A stretch of DNA of 64,000 nt, from assembly GCA_965199875.1 (NCBI GenBank), contig OZ241346.1:1984001-2048000 (forward strand), read 5' to 3'. This DNA is from VXYL01 sp965199875 (GTDB lineage Bacteria; Pseudomonadota; Gammaproteobacteria; Pseudomonadales; Azotimanducaceae). This document shows positions 9,293 to 18,395 of the stretch, one piece after another. Under the pieces are notes generated by a model. The model searched no databases, had not been told where the DNA came from, and saw nothing but the letters and a program-made list of their open reading frames with translations. The position numbers and the translations under genes are program-made. The stretch's first letter is position 1; the number at the start of each line of letters is the position of its first letter.

Positions 9293-9436
9293 ACTCCTTG
9301 CGCGGCAAGATCTGGACAGATGAGGCAAGTTTCGGGGCAGCACGGTGCCGGAACCGTGGAGGACGAGGCTGCGCTGCTCAACCGCTGGCACATGCCTCGG
9401 CGGTCTGAGGCGCAGCCTCGCTAGCGCCACGGGCCA

Positions 9437-10327
9437 ATGCGCGAAGATCTGCGCCTCTACGACTACCGAGCGTGGGACGAACGCCCCGCCATCCGCTGGC
9501 CGGGCGGCGCCAAGCTGGCGTTCTGGGTGGCGCCGAACATCGAGTTCTACGAATTGCAGCCGCCCGTCAATCCACAGCGCCGCGCCTGGCCAAGGCCGGT
9601 GCCGGATGTCCAAGCCTACGCCACGCGGGACTACGGCAATCGCGTCGGCCACATGCGCATGATGGAACTGCTGGACAAGTACGACGTGCGCGGGTCCGTC
9701 AGCCTGTCGGCGGCGCTTTGCGAGCACCATCCGGAAGTCATCGAGATGTGCAAGACGCGCGGCTGGGAGTTCTTCAGCCACGGCGTCTACAACACCCGCT
9801 ACGTCTACGGCATGGACGAGGCGCAAGAGCGCACCATGATCGAAGACTCCATGCGCGCCATCGTCAAGCACACCGGCCAGCCTTGCGCCGGCTATCTGGC
9901 GCCGGCGCTGACGCACACCGAACGCACGCTGGACCTGTTCAGCGAGGCGGGCGGCGTCTACACCTGCGACCTCTTCCACGACGACCAGCCGACGCCGGTG
10001 CGGGTGCGCTCCGGCAAACCGTTCGTCTCCGTGCCCTATTCGCTGGAGCTGAACGACACCATCGCCTATGTCGTCAACAAGATCGAGCCGCGCCGCTACG
10101 GCGCGATGATCAAGCAGGCGTTCGACCGTCTCTACCGGGAGGGCGAGCGCGGCGGCACCGTGATGTGCGTGCCGCTGCATGCCTACCAGGTGGCGCATCC
10201 GCACCGCATCCGCGCGTTCGAGGAGGCGCTGGCGTACATCGTCGGCCATGCGGACGTCTGGCTCGCCACCGGGCGCGAAATCGCCGACTACTACATTGAA
10301 CACTACTACCCGAAAGGCGATCCTTAA
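9437..10327 (+). CDS. Polysaccharide deacetylase / allantoinase (PuuE)-like, copy 1
   Basis: A 296-residue NodB-fold protein. It has the features of the PuuE-type branch: WPGGAKLAFWV near the N-terminus, the DYGNRVG turn, VRGSVSLSAALCEHHPEV, and a C-terminal substrate stretch VPLHAYQVAHPHR. Members hydrolyse amide bonds, either N-acetyl groups or the ring of allantoin, usually with a metal bound by Asp/His residues. No signal peptide, so a cytoplasmic small-molecule substrate is more likely than cell-wall polysaccharide. Its TAA overlaps the next ATG by one base (TAATG). The next gene is a diverged copy of this one. Confidence 0.87.
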   Translation: MREDLRLYDYRAWDERPAIRWPGGAKLAFWVAPNIEFYELQPPVNPQRRAWPRPVPDVQAYATRDYGNRVGHMRMMELLDKYDVRGSVSLSAALCEHHPEVIEMCKTRGWEFFSHGVYNTRYVYGMDEAQERTMIEDSMRAIVKHTGQPCAGYLAPALTHTERTLDLFSEAGGVYTCDLFHDDQPTPVRVRSGKPFVSVPYSLELNDTIAYVVNKIEPRRYGAMIKQAFDRLYREGERGGTVMCVPLHAYQVAHPHRIRAFEEALAYIVGHADVWLATGREIADYYIEHYYPKGDP

Positions 10328-11262
10328 TGCCGTTGCCGGCCGACCATCTCGCCTATCCGATGCGCCGCTACGGCATGGATCACGAGCGCTACGCCTGGTC
10401 CATGCTCGCTGAGCGCGCGCCGGTGACGTGGCCGGGCGGCGCCAAGCTGGCCCTGTGGGTGAACGTGGCGGTGCAGTTCTTTCCCTTGAATCAAGGCGGG
10501 GCGCCGTTCGCGCCGCCCGGCGGCATGAGCACGCCCTATCCGGACCTGCGCCACTTCACCTTGCGCGACTACGGCAATCGGGTGGGACTTTTCCGCTGCC
10601 TTGATGCGCTCGACGCCTTCGGCGTGAAACCGACGTTCTCGGTGAACGCCGCACTCGTCGACCGCTGCCCGCGCCTGGTCGAACGACTGGCGAGCCGCGG
10701 CGACGAAATACTGGCGAGTTCCTGGCACATGGACACGCTGCATCACGGCGGGATGGAGGCGGCCGAAGAGGCGGCGCTGGTGGATCGCGCGTTGCAGACG
10801 CTGCGCGAGGCCACAGGCCAGCCGATCACCGGATGGCTGAGCCCGGCCGGTGCGCAGAGCCTCAATACGCCAGACCTGCTCGCGGCCCGGGGCATCCGCT
10901 ACATGGGCGACTGGCTGAACGACGAACTGCCCTATGCGTTTCGCACCAAGAGCGGCGACCTGACCGCGCTGCCGCTTTCCTTGGAGCTCGACGACGCCTT
11001 CGTCATCGCCAACAACCAGCACTCGGAATGGGAGTACGCCGAACAGATTCGGGACGCCAGCGACTACTTGCTGGCGGAAGCCGACGCTCTAGGGGCGGGA
11101 CGCCTGCTGGCGTTGTCCATTCACCCGTGGCTGCTGGGGCAGCCGCATCGCATCGGCGCGTTCGAGGCCGTACTGGAACATCTGGCGGCGCAAACCGGCG
11201 TGTGGTCCGCATCCGGTGCGGAAATCGTCGCCGCGTGGCGGGAGCAGCAAGCGAGCGCATAG
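10327..11262 (+). CDS. Polysaccharide deacetylase / allantoinase (PuuE)-like, copy 2
   Basis: A 311-residue paralogue of the preceding protein. Shared landmarks are WPGGAKLALWV, LRDYGNRVGLFR, the VKPTFSVNAALVDRCPRL stretch and the C-terminal LSIHPWLLGQPHRIGAFE. The position corresponding to SHGVYNTRY in copy 1 reads SSWHMDTLHHG here, so the two may differ in metal ligands or substrate. The TAATG junction means translation is probably re-initiated from copy 1. They may act as a hetero-pair or on successive substrates. Confidence 0.87.
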   Translation: MPLPADHLAYPMRRYGMDHERYAWSMLAERAPVTWPGGAKLALWVNVAVQFFPLNQGGAPFAPPGGMSTPYPDLRHFTLRDYGNRVGLFRCLDALDAFGVKPTFSVNAALVDRCPRLVERLASRGDEILASSWHMDTLHHGGMEAAEEAALVDRALQTLREATGQPITGWLSPAGAQSLNTPDLLAARGIRYMGDWLNDELPYAFRTKSGDLTALPLSLELDDAFVIANNQHSEWEYAEQIRDASDYLLAEADALGAGRLLALSIHPWLLGQPHRIGAFEAVLEHLAAQTGVWSASGAEIVAAWREQQASA

Positions 11263-11336
11263 AGAAGTAAGCGCGCTGTGGCGTCTCGCACCGTCACTGC
11301 AGCGCCTACACTTACTCGCATCGCACGAACCGGCAA

Positions 11337-12527
11337 TCAAGTTGCCGCCAACGCAGCGAGTTCGTGGACCAGTTCGCGCAGGCCGATGGCCTCCACGCCG
11401 CGACCTACAGGGAAGCGGGAGTGGTCGCCGTACACGATGAACGCGCGGTCCGGCTGCACGTCCTCGATGGCAACGTGCAGAGCCCGTTCGGCGGTGGCTC
11501 GGCCTAGCTTGATCTCCACAACCCAGCGCTGCCGGTTGGGGAGTTCCAGAACCAAGTCTGCTTCCACGCCGGTGGCCGTGCGGTAGAAGCTGCCTTCGGT
11601 TCGCTCTGGCGCGGCTTGCAGCAAGGACTCGATCACGAATCCTTCCCAGCTGAAGCCGGCCACGGGATGGCCGTGCAGCGCCTCCCGATCGTCCAGGCGC
11701 AGCAGCGAATGCACTAGGCCGCTGTCGCGGATGTACACCTTGGGCGACTTCACCAAACGCTTGCGCGTGTTGGCGTGAAAAGGCGGCAGACGGCGCACGA
11801 GCAGCAGGTCCACCATGAGATCGAGATAGTGCGCCACCGTCTTGGCGTCCAGCCCCAAGCTCTTCGCCAGCCGCGCGGCGTTCCACAACGTGCCTTGATC
11901 GTAAGCAAGCATGGTCCAGAAGCGGCGCAGAGTGGACGCGGGAATGCGCGGACCAAGCATGGGGATATCTCGCTCCAGATAGGTCGTTACGAAGTTGTCG
12001 CGCCAGATGGCGCTGACTCTGTCGGTTGCCGCCAGCAGGCTGGACGGAAAGCCACCCCGCAGCCACAGCCGGGTCGTGGCGTCTTCCTCGAGTTCGCCCA
12101 CACTGAAAGGGCCGAGTTCCAGCACCGCCAGACGCCCGGCCAAGGTCTCGCCGGCTTGCCGAAGCAGTGCGATCGAAGCGGACCCCAGCAGCAGGAACTG
12201 GCCCGCCGGTTCGCCGTTGCGGACCCGCTCGTCGATGACGCCCCGCAGCACCGGAAACAGCCCTGGAACACGGTGGATTTCGTCGAGTACGACGAGACGC
12301 CCATGGTTGTCCGCCAGCCAGGCACCGGCGTCCGCGAGCTTGTCCAGGTCGCGCGGGTTCTCCAGATCCAGGTAGACGCCCGCGTCCGCATCTGCTTGGA
12401 TGGCGCGCGCCAGCGTCGTCTTGCCAACTTGACGCGGCCCCGTGAGCACGACGGCCGGGAAGATGGCCAGATACTCCCGCAAGCGGGCCTCCAATGCGCG
12501 GGGAATCGTCTGCATCCTTGCAATCAT
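11337..12527 (-). CDS. AAA_14 / DUF4143 ATPase with PD-(D/E)XK-like C-terminus
   Basis: A 396-residue protein of a very common but poorly understood family. Walker A is GPRQVGKT (residues 30-37) and Walker B is RLVVLDEIHR. The lid region contains LLLGSASI. The DUF4143 part follows (FRRFWTMLAYDQG), and a nuclease-like segment has EADLVLEL then VVEIKLG, matching the D...ExK pattern. ATG 12527 and ATG 12515 are both possible; an 8-base inverted repeat overlaps them (12517-12551). It stands alone and faces the CoA-transferase gene head to head. Function in the cell is unknown. Confidence 0.85.
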   Translation of the reverse strand: MIARMQTIPRALEARLREYLAIFPAVVLTGPRQVGKTTLARAIQADADAGVYLDLENPRDLDKLADAGAWLADNHGRLVVLDEIHRVPGLFPVLRGVIDERVRNGEPAGQFLLLGSASIALLRQAGETLAGRLAVLELGPFSVGELEEDATTRLWLRGGFPSSLLAATDRVSAIWRDNFVTTYLERDIPMLGPRIPASTLRRFWTMLAYDQGTLWNAARLAKSLGLDAKTVAHYLDLMVDLLLVRRLPPFHANTRKRLVKSPKVYIRDSGLVHSLLRLDDREALHGHPVAGFSWEGFVIESLLQAAPERTEGSFYRTATGVEADLVLELPNRQRWVVEIKLGRATAERALHVAIEDVQPDRAFIVYGDHSRFPVGRGVEAIGLRELVHELAALAAT

Positions 12528-12551
12528 GGATTACTATTCCAGAATTGCAAG
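12517..12551. promoter_or_regulatory. Inverted repeat CTTGCAAT-N19-ATTGCAAG, possible operator
   Basis: Two perfect 8-base arms at 12517-12524 and 12544-12551 flank the start of the ATPase gene on the minus strand. A third, near-identical half site (GTTGCAAG) follows at 12557-12564. The layout suits a repressor or autoregulatory site controlling the ATPase, the divergent CoA-transferase operon, or both. No regulator is identified. Confidence 0.4.
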
Positions 12552-12640
12552 CTAGAGTTGCAAGCCCAGAATACGCAACTTGTGACCGTCTTGGCTGCGG
12601 TACAATCGAACGTCCTTACAAGCGCACACGGCAGTCCGCC

Positions 12641-13873
12641 ATGGCCAACAAGCCGATGGCCGGCATCCGGCTCATCGATCTGACGCACATGTTGTCCGGG
12701 CCGTATGCGGCCATGATCCTCGCCGACCTCGGCTGCGATACGGTGAAAGTGGAGCCTCCCGGCAAGGGCGAAGCGACCCGGCGATTGCTGGAGAACGACC
12801 CTCTTCATTCGCTGCACGGCATGGGCGCGTACTTCTTCACCTTGAACCGCAACAAGCGTTCCGTCGCCATCGACCTGAAGTCCGAAGCGGGGCTGGCGCT
12901 GTTCTACGAACTGGTGCGCCATGCCGACGTGGTGTTGGACAACTTCTCCGCCGGCGTCACCAAGCGGCTGCGCATCGACCACGACACGTTGACCGCGCAC
13001 AATCCGCGCATCGTCACCTGCACGATCACCGGCTTCGGCGAAGACGGCCCCCACTACCAGCGCCCGGCCTTCGATCAGATCGTGCAAGGGCTTGGCGGCG
13101 GCATGTCCATCACCGGCAAGGGGCCGGACGAACCGGTGCGCGCCGGCATCCCCATCGGCGACCTGAGCGGCGGCATGTTCGCCGTGATGGGCATTCAGGC
13201 GGCATTGCTGGCGCGCCAGCGCACCGGCGTCGGCCAGCATGTGGACGTGGCCATGCTGGACGCGCAGGTCAGCCTGCTGAACTACATGGCCACGATGTAC
13301 GCCATGTCGGACGAGGTGCCCGAGCCCATCGGCAACAGCCACTTCGTCCACACGCCCTACAACACCTTCGCCACCGCGGACGACACCATCATCATCGCGG
13401 TCATCGGCGACTCCTTCTGGCCGCCTCTCCTGGACGTGCTCGACATCGACGCCTTGCGCAGCCCGCGCTTCGCGACCGCGCCCGAACGGCTCGATGCGAA
13501 GGACTTCATTGAGGGCCTCATCCAGGAGCGGCTGGCCACGCGCTCCGCGTCCGAATGGCTGGCGGCGTTGGAAGCGGCGCGCGTGCCTTGCGCCCGGGTC
13601 AACAATTTCGCCCAAGCGCTGAACGATCCCCAAGTCCGGCACCGCAACATGTTCGTGGACTTGCGCCATCCACAGGGCGGCGGCAGCCGCGTGCCGGGCA
13701 ACCCCATCAAGTTCTCGGCGCATGATGAGGAGTCGTTCTCGCCGCCGCCGCTCTTGGGCGCGCACACCAATGCCGTGTTCGAGCAGTGGACCGAGGTGCC
13801 GCCGGCGCACCTTGCCGAGGGCATCGCCGCCGGCGCGCTGCAACAGGCCGAGGAGGAAACATGGACCACGTGA
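12641..13873 (+). CDS. Class III (CaiB/BaiF) CoA-transferase
   Basis: A 410-residue protein of the formyl-CoA transferase family. It opens with GIRLIDLTHMLSGPYAAMILADLG and carries RPAFDQIVQGLGG, whose Asp is the acyl-carrying residue in this family, and GVGQHVDVAMLDA. It moves CoA between a donor thioester and a carboxylic acid. The frame extends upstream, but the ATG at 12641 matches the family start. It overlaps the lyase gene by 13 bases. A CoA-transferase followed by an HMG-CoA-lyase-type enzyme suggests activation and cleavage of a branched hydroxy-acid (for example a citramalate- or hydroxymethylglutarate-like compound); the exact substrate is inference. Confidence 0.9.
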   Translation: MANKPMAGIRLIDLTHMLSGPYAAMILADLGCDTVKVEPPGKGEATRRLLENDPLHSLHGMGAYFFTLNRNKRSVAIDLKSEAGLALFYELVRHADVVLDNFSAGVTKRLRIDHDTLTAHNPRIVTCTITGFGEDGPHYQRPAFDQIVQGLGGGMSITGKGPDEPVRAGIPIGDLSGGMFAVMGIQAALLARQRTGVGQHVDVAMLDAQVSLLNYMATMYAMSDEVPEPIGNSHFVHTPYNTFATADDTIIIAVIGDSFWPPLLDVLDIDALRSPRFATAPERLDAKDFIEGLIQERLATRSASEWLAALEAARVPCARVNNFAQALNDPQVRHRNMFVDLRHPQGGGSRVPGNPIKFSAHDEESFSPPPLLGAHTNAVFEQWTEVPPAHLAEGIAAGALQQAEEETWTT

Positions 13874-14784
13874 CCATCAACGATGTCGGGCCGCGCGACG
13901 GCCTGCAGAACGAACCGGTCGCCGTGCCGAGCGCCGAGCGCGTGCGGTTGATCGACGACTTGGTGGACGCCGGCCTGCCGGCCGTGGAAGTGGCGAGCTT
14001 CTCGAGCCCGCGCGCGGTGCCGAAAATGGCCGGCGCCGAGGAGGTGGTGGCTGGCCTCGATCTCGACCGCGCCGATTTCAGCGCGCTGGTGCCGAATCGC
14101 AAAGGCTACGAGCGGGCGCGGGCCGCCGGCGCGCGCAGCGTGGTCGTCGTTCTGGCCGCCACCGAGACCATGAACGCGCGGAACATCAACATGGGCCTCG
14201 ACCAAGCGCTGGCAATGTGCCGAGACGTGCTGCAGCAAGCCCGCCAAGACGGGCTGCGGGCGCGCGCCGGCGTGGCGGTGGCGTTCGAGTGCCCTTTCGA
14301 GGGCGAGGTGGCGGACGCGGATGTCGAGCGGCTTGCCGCCGCCATGTTCGCCGCCGGCGCGCGGCAGGTCATCGTCGCCGACACGATCGGCGCCGGCAAT
14401 CCGAAGCGCGCCAAGGAACTGTTCGGCCGCTTGGCGAAGTCCTTCGGGCCAGGGAGCTTGGCGGCGCATCTGCACGACACCCGCGCCTTGGCGCTGGCCA
14501 ACGCCTGGCAAGCCGTCGAATGCGGCATTCGCAGTTTCGACGCGTCGGTTGGCGGTTTGGGAGGATGTCCGTTCGCGCCGGGCGCGGCGGGCAATCTGGC
14601 GACGGAGGATTTGGTGAGCCTGCTGCATCAGGCCGGCTTGCACACCGGAGTCGATCCGGCGGCCTTGCTCGGCGTGGTCGAGACCATCGGAACGCTCGTC
14701 GGCCGACCAGTCGGCGGCCGGTCGCTGCCGTGGCTGCAAAAACAGCACGGCGCTGACAACGGAAGCGGAGGGGCGAACGCATGA
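13861..14784 (+). CDS. Hydroxymethylglutaryl-CoA lyase family enzyme
   Basis: A 307-residue TIM-barrel lyase. Signature stretches are GPRDGLQNE near the N-terminus, AHLHDTRALALAN (metal-binding histidines) and the active-site loop GGLGGCPFAPGAAGN with its cysteine. The family splits HMG-CoA to acetyl-CoA and acetoacetate, and relatives split similar hydroxyacyl-CoAs. It is coupled to the CoA-transferase upstream (13-base overlap) and to the TonB receptor downstream (ATGA overlap). The three genes therefore look like an uptake-activation-cleavage unit for one carbon source. Confidence 0.92.
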   Translation: MDHVTINDVGPRDGLQNEPVAVPSAERVRLIDDLVDAGLPAVEVASFSSPRAVPKMAGAEEVVAGLDLDRADFSALVPNRKGYERARAAGARSVVVVLAATETMNARNINMGLDQALAMCRDVLQQARQDGLRARAGVAVAFECPFEGEVADADVERLAAAMFAAGARQVIVADTIGAGNPKRAKELFGRLAKSFGPGSLAAHLHDTRALALANAWQAVECGIRSFDASVGGLGGCPFAPGAAGNLATEDLVSLLHQAGLHTGVDPAALLGVVETIGTLVGRPVGGRSLPWLQKQHGADNGSGGANA

Positions 14785-17450
14785 ATATGCAAGACACGAC
14801 ACAAACGGGCCACCTGGGGCCATTGAAGCGCGCTCGTTTTGCCGTCTGGGCGGCGCTGGCGTGCATTGGCCTTGGCCCGGGCGCACTGGCGCAGGAGATC
14901 GACGAGTTGAGCTTGGACGACGTGATCGAGCAGGTGATCGTTACCGCCCGCAAGCGCGAGGACTTGATCCAGGAAGTGCCCTTGTCGGTGAGCGCCATCA
15001 CCGCCGCGCAGATCGAGGAACAAGCCTTGCGCGACCTGCAAGACATCTCGCAAGCGACGCCCGGATTCGTCTACGAGAACTACGCGACCGCGGGGCTCTC
15101 CACCGCCGCGGTCATTCGCGGCATGGGCCAGACCTTCACCAGCGCGCGCATTCAGAACACGGCCGTGTTTCTCGACGGCATCTATTTGCAGCGCCAGTCC
15201 ATGATCAATCCCAGCCTTTTGGACATGGAGCGCGTGGAGATCGTCAGGGGGCCGCAAAACGCCCAATTCGGCCGCAACGCATTCGCCGGCGCAATCCAGT
15301 ACGTCACCAAGGCACCGCCATCCGAACCCGGCGCCAGCCTCGTGCTGGGCTACGGCAGCGGCGATCGATTCGATCGGCGCGTCGAGGCGGGTGCCCCGCT
15401 GGTGGCCGGCCGGTTCGCCGCCCGCGTCTCTGCCTCCGCATCCGATTTCGATGGCCATGCGGACAACAGCCATCCCTTCGCCGACAGCGGGCCCGGAGGC
15501 GAAAACGCCACCGATGGAATGCTGGGCGGCTGGCGAGACGAAGCCTATTCGGCGGCCTTCCAATGGACGCCCAGCGACCAGTTCACGGCCGACCTCGCCT
15601 ACCACTACAACCGAATGCTGCGCGAACCGCAGGCGTACTACGACCTGAACGGCGCGCGCTACGCCTACGACACCGCGGAGTTCGGGCCGCCGCCATTCTT
15701 CGCCTTCCTGGCGCCCACGGGCACGAACTGTCTGAACACCACGACGTTCAGCGATCGGCTGCCGTTCCCCGCAAGCGGCATGCACGCGTGGTGCGGCGAA
15801 CTGCCCACGGCGCCGCCCGTGGTCGACGATCCCAAGCTCGCCGCGGCCGGCCATGCCGACTCGCGCGGCGCCGTCGCCGTCGACCCGCGTTCGCTGGCGC
15901 TGGACGCCACCACCCACATCGGCCGTCTGGCGCTCGACTACGCCTTCGACGAGAGGTTCTCGGTCAACTACCAATTTGGATACGTGGACCACCGCGCCGA
16001 CACCCTCGGCACCACCGAGGGCCGCGCCAGCCTAGTGGGTTCGGCGGTGCCCTATGTACCGGTCAGCACGTCGCCGGCACCGCCGTTCATCGAGGCGCTC
16101 GGGCCGCCCGGCTCGTTTGGCGCGGTGGCTCAGACGAGCATCTTCTACGCCAATCCCATCGAGCAGCTGGAGGCCGCCAGCCACGAATTGCGGTTGATCT
16201 TGCAGCGCGAGAATCTGGTGGCCCGGGTCGGCATCTACGTTTCCGAGAACGACGACGAGGACGGCGGCATTTGGCGCTCCTTGCCGCCTTGCGCCGGCGT
16301 CCATTGCAGCGTGCCGGCGGCGACCGGCGACAACGTCCTCGACGGGCGCCACATCGCGGTCGTGCCGGTGGTGCCCGGTCAAGTCAACATCGGCGTGCCG
16401 CACTTCTTCGACACGGGCCATGGCGCACTCGCCGACCACATCACCTACCAGGATGCCGTGCGCGCCGTGTTCGGCGACGTGGAGTGGCTGGCGCGCGACG
16501 ATTTGACGGTCGCGGTGGAAGCGCGCGTCACCCGAGAGAGCAAGTCCTTCGCCCAACTCACGACCACCTTCGGCGCCGAATTGCCGGACAACGTGAACGC
16601 CAGCGACGACAAGACCTTCACCTTCTTCACGCCCAGAATCATCGTGAGTTGGAAGCGCACCGACGCCAGCATGTTCTACGCGCTTGCCGCCCGCGGCCTG
16701 AAGACGGGCGGCTTCAACGCCGTGGACCCGGCGCAGAATCCCGACCAGGCGACCTACGACGAGGAGAGCAACTTCACGGTTGAGATCGGCGCCAAGAACG
16801 AGCTGCTCGATGGCCGCCTGACTTTGAACGCGGCCGCCTACGCCATCGACTGGCAGGACGTGCAGGGAACCGAAGCGGCGAGCAGCGCCGATGCGTGGGC
16901 AAGGGACGTGGTCGGCAACATCGGCGATGCCGAGGTCGTTGGCTTTGAGATTCAAGGCGCATGGCGGCCCACCGAGCGCTTCTTCGTGGACTACGGCCTG
17001 GCCTACAACGACGCCAAGTACAAGAGCGGCGTCTACGTGAGTTCGATGGCCGGCCGCAACTCGTCCTGGGGCTGCGACGACACGGTTTGCCGCGCGGACG
17101 GCCGGGTGGACGGCAAGCGCATCGAGCGCACGTCCAAGCTGCAATACAACGTCGGCTTCAACTACGCGCAGCCCGTAGGCACCAGCGCCAACGCCGCTTT
17201 CCGCATCGACTTCAACTTCCGCGACAGCATGTTCGCGACACCGCTGAACCTGGCCCACAACGGCGACCGAACGCTGGCCAACGCCAGCTTCAGGGTGGGT
17301 GGCGAGCGGTGGCAAGCGACGCTCTGGGGCAGGAACATCCTCGATGAGGAATACGTCGCCAACAGCTTCGTGCTGGCGTCCTTCAACCGCTACATCGTGG
17401 GCTTGGGCGCACGCCGCACCTTGGGGCTGACCGTCAAGTTCAGCTTATAG
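14781..17450 (+). CDS. TonB-dependent outer-membrane receptor
   Basis: An 889-residue receptor. A signal peptide spans residues 1-37 with cleavage expected at ALA-Q. The TonB-box-like text VIVTARKRED lies near residue 52, followed by the plug domain (VPLSVSAITAAQIEE, then VEIVRGPQNAQFGRNAFAGAIQY). A 22-strand barrel completes the protein, ending in a typical aromatic-poor but amphipathic strand (LGLTVKFSL). Such receptors import siderophores, vitamins or organic compounds using TonB energy. Coupling to catabolic genes argues for an organic substrate rather than iron. The gene ends the operon. Confidence 0.93.
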   Translation: MNMQDTTQTGHLGPLKRARFAVWAALACIGLGPGALAQEIDELSLDDVIEQVIVTARKREDLIQEVPLSVSAITAAQIEEQALRDLQDISQATPGFVYENYATAGLSTAAVIRGMGQTFTSARIQNTAVFLDGIYLQRQSMINPSLLDMERVEIVRGPQNAQFGRNAFAGAIQYVTKAPPSEPGASLVLGYGSGDRFDRRVEAGAPLVAGRFAARVSASASDFDGHADNSHPFADSGPGGENATDGMLGGWRDEAYSAAFQWTPSDQFTADLAYHYNRMLREPQAYYDLNGARYAYDTAEFGPPPFFAFLAPTGTNCLNTTTFSDRLPFPASGMHAWCGELPTAPPVVDDPKLAAAGHADSRGAVAVDPRSLALDATTHIGRLALDYAFDERFSVNYQFGYVDHRADTLGTTEGRASLVGSAVPYVPVSTSPAPPFIEALGPPGSFGAVAQTSIFYANPIEQLEAASHELRLILQRENLVARVGIYVSENDDEDGGIWRSLPPCAGVHCSVPAATGDNVLDGRHIAVVPVVPGQVNIGVPHFFDTGHGALADHITYQDAVRAVFGDVEWLARDDLTVAVEARVTRESKSFAQLTTTFGAELPDNVNASDDKTFTFFTPRIIVSWKRTDASMFYALAARGLKTGGFNAVDPAQNPDQATYDEESNFTVEIGAKNELLDGRLTLNAAAYAIDWQDVQGTEAASSADAWARDVVGNIGDAEVVGFEIQGAWRPTERFFVDYGLAYNDAKYKSGVYVSSMAGRNSSWGCDDTVCRADGRVDGKRIERTSKLQYNVGFNYAQPVGTSANAAFRIDFNFRDSMFATPLNLAHNGDRTLANASFRVGGERWQATLWGRNILDEEYVANSFVLASFNRYIVGLGARRTLGLTVKFSL

Positions 17451-17850
17451 GCCCGCGCTGGTTCAGCCGCTCTCCTTTCAAGATCGCCGCTTCGCCGCCG
17501 CCGCCGTATTGATGGCGGACCGGCGGCAGCTCTTCGTCTTCCGTCGGGCCCGACGACGAAATCAAGGATGGGGTTGCCGCGCCGCGGATAGCCGGCGATG
17601 GTCCCGCTTTCTTCACCACGACAAGAAGATGGCCGAGCACCACGAGCTGCTCGGCGAGGTCGCGCTACCGCATGGCAAGCGCGGCCTGCAAGCACGGCGC
17701 CGGGTTCGTAGCCTACGTGGCGGAACGGACGCCGCCGTCGGGGCCGAGCGCTTCTTCCCGACGCTCTTGAACCCAACCAGCCGAGCTGGTGCGCCCAAGT
17801 TCGTCGCTTCTGGCATGATATCCGCCAGTCCTTTCACGAGAGATGCCCCC
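17451..17850. other. Gap of 400 bases, gene debris
   Basis: No intact gene. The minus strand from about 17540 to 17459 encodes a short tail (LPPVRHQYGGGGEAAIL) that resembles the last residues of the Rieske oxygenase at 21861. Stretches GGTTCAGCCGCTCTC at 17460 and 21850 are identical. This may be the 3' remnant of a related gene copy. The rest shows no coding signal I can name. Confidence 0.3.
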
Positions 17851-18140
17851 ATGGCCTCCGTCCCCATTGACTGCCGCCCCGACAAGCTCAGCGGGAAGAC
17901 CTGCATCGCGGGCACCGCATTCCGGTCACGACGTTGTTCAACCACTTGGCGATCGGGGGCACCATCCATTCCTTCGCCAAGGAGTATCCCGGCGTCACCG
18001 CAGCACAGGCTCAAAACGTAGTGACGTTCGCGGGCGCGATATGGTTGGCGACCCGCTCGCGGTGGAACGCGCCCGCGTTGATGTCGAACGCCTCGACCTC
18101 GAACGCGCCGAAGTTCTTGATCGGTGAAGGTGCTGGTTGA
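17851..18140 (+). pseudogene. DUF433 antitoxin, frameshifted
   Basis: The ATG at 17851 begins a DUF433 protein (DKLSGKTCIAGT), then the frame breaks. The continuing text, one frame over, is IPVTTLFNHLAIGGTIHSFA followed by VTAAQAQNVVTFAG, which is classic DUF433 helix-turn-helix sequence. A single missing C in what should be GGCACCCGCATT (GTRIP) near 17919 restores the frame. DUF433 proteins are the presumed antitoxins of DUF5615 PIN-like toxins, and a fragment of such a toxin follows with overlap. The break is either real decay or a sequence error in a C-run. Confidence 0.75.
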
Positions 18141-18231
18141 CCAGCATGTGTCGGGCAGCTTTCAAGCACATCTAGCCAATGGCACCGGCGTGGACGTGAA
18201 AACACGCCTCTGACGAGGGCTGGAGCGATCT
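18124..18231 (+). pseudogene. PIN-like (DUF5615-type) toxin, N-terminal fragment
   Basis: A GTG at 18124 overlaps the end of the DUF433 gene and gives VKVLVDQHVSGSFQAHL, the usual opening of these PIN-like toxins. A frameshift (one extra base at about 18205) is needed to continue into ASDEGWSDL, after which similarity stops at about 18231. The matching C-terminal half, starting with DNGLLQEVAIAEGYTHL, lies 3.1 kb away at 21370-21792. The gene therefore appears to be split by inserted DNA. Confidence 0.6.
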
Positions 18232-18395
18232 AGCCCGACTTCCGCAACTCGGAGCGATTTGAAGGTTTTTCGGACGGTTTGGCGGTCACGGAGTGGCCCA
18301 ACTCATTGTTTTTCGGTAGGCGGATCGTCGTTTCGGCGCTGTAGTGCCGACCTTGGTTGTTGACAAGGGCGGCGGAAGGGGCAGGCTGTGCGTCC

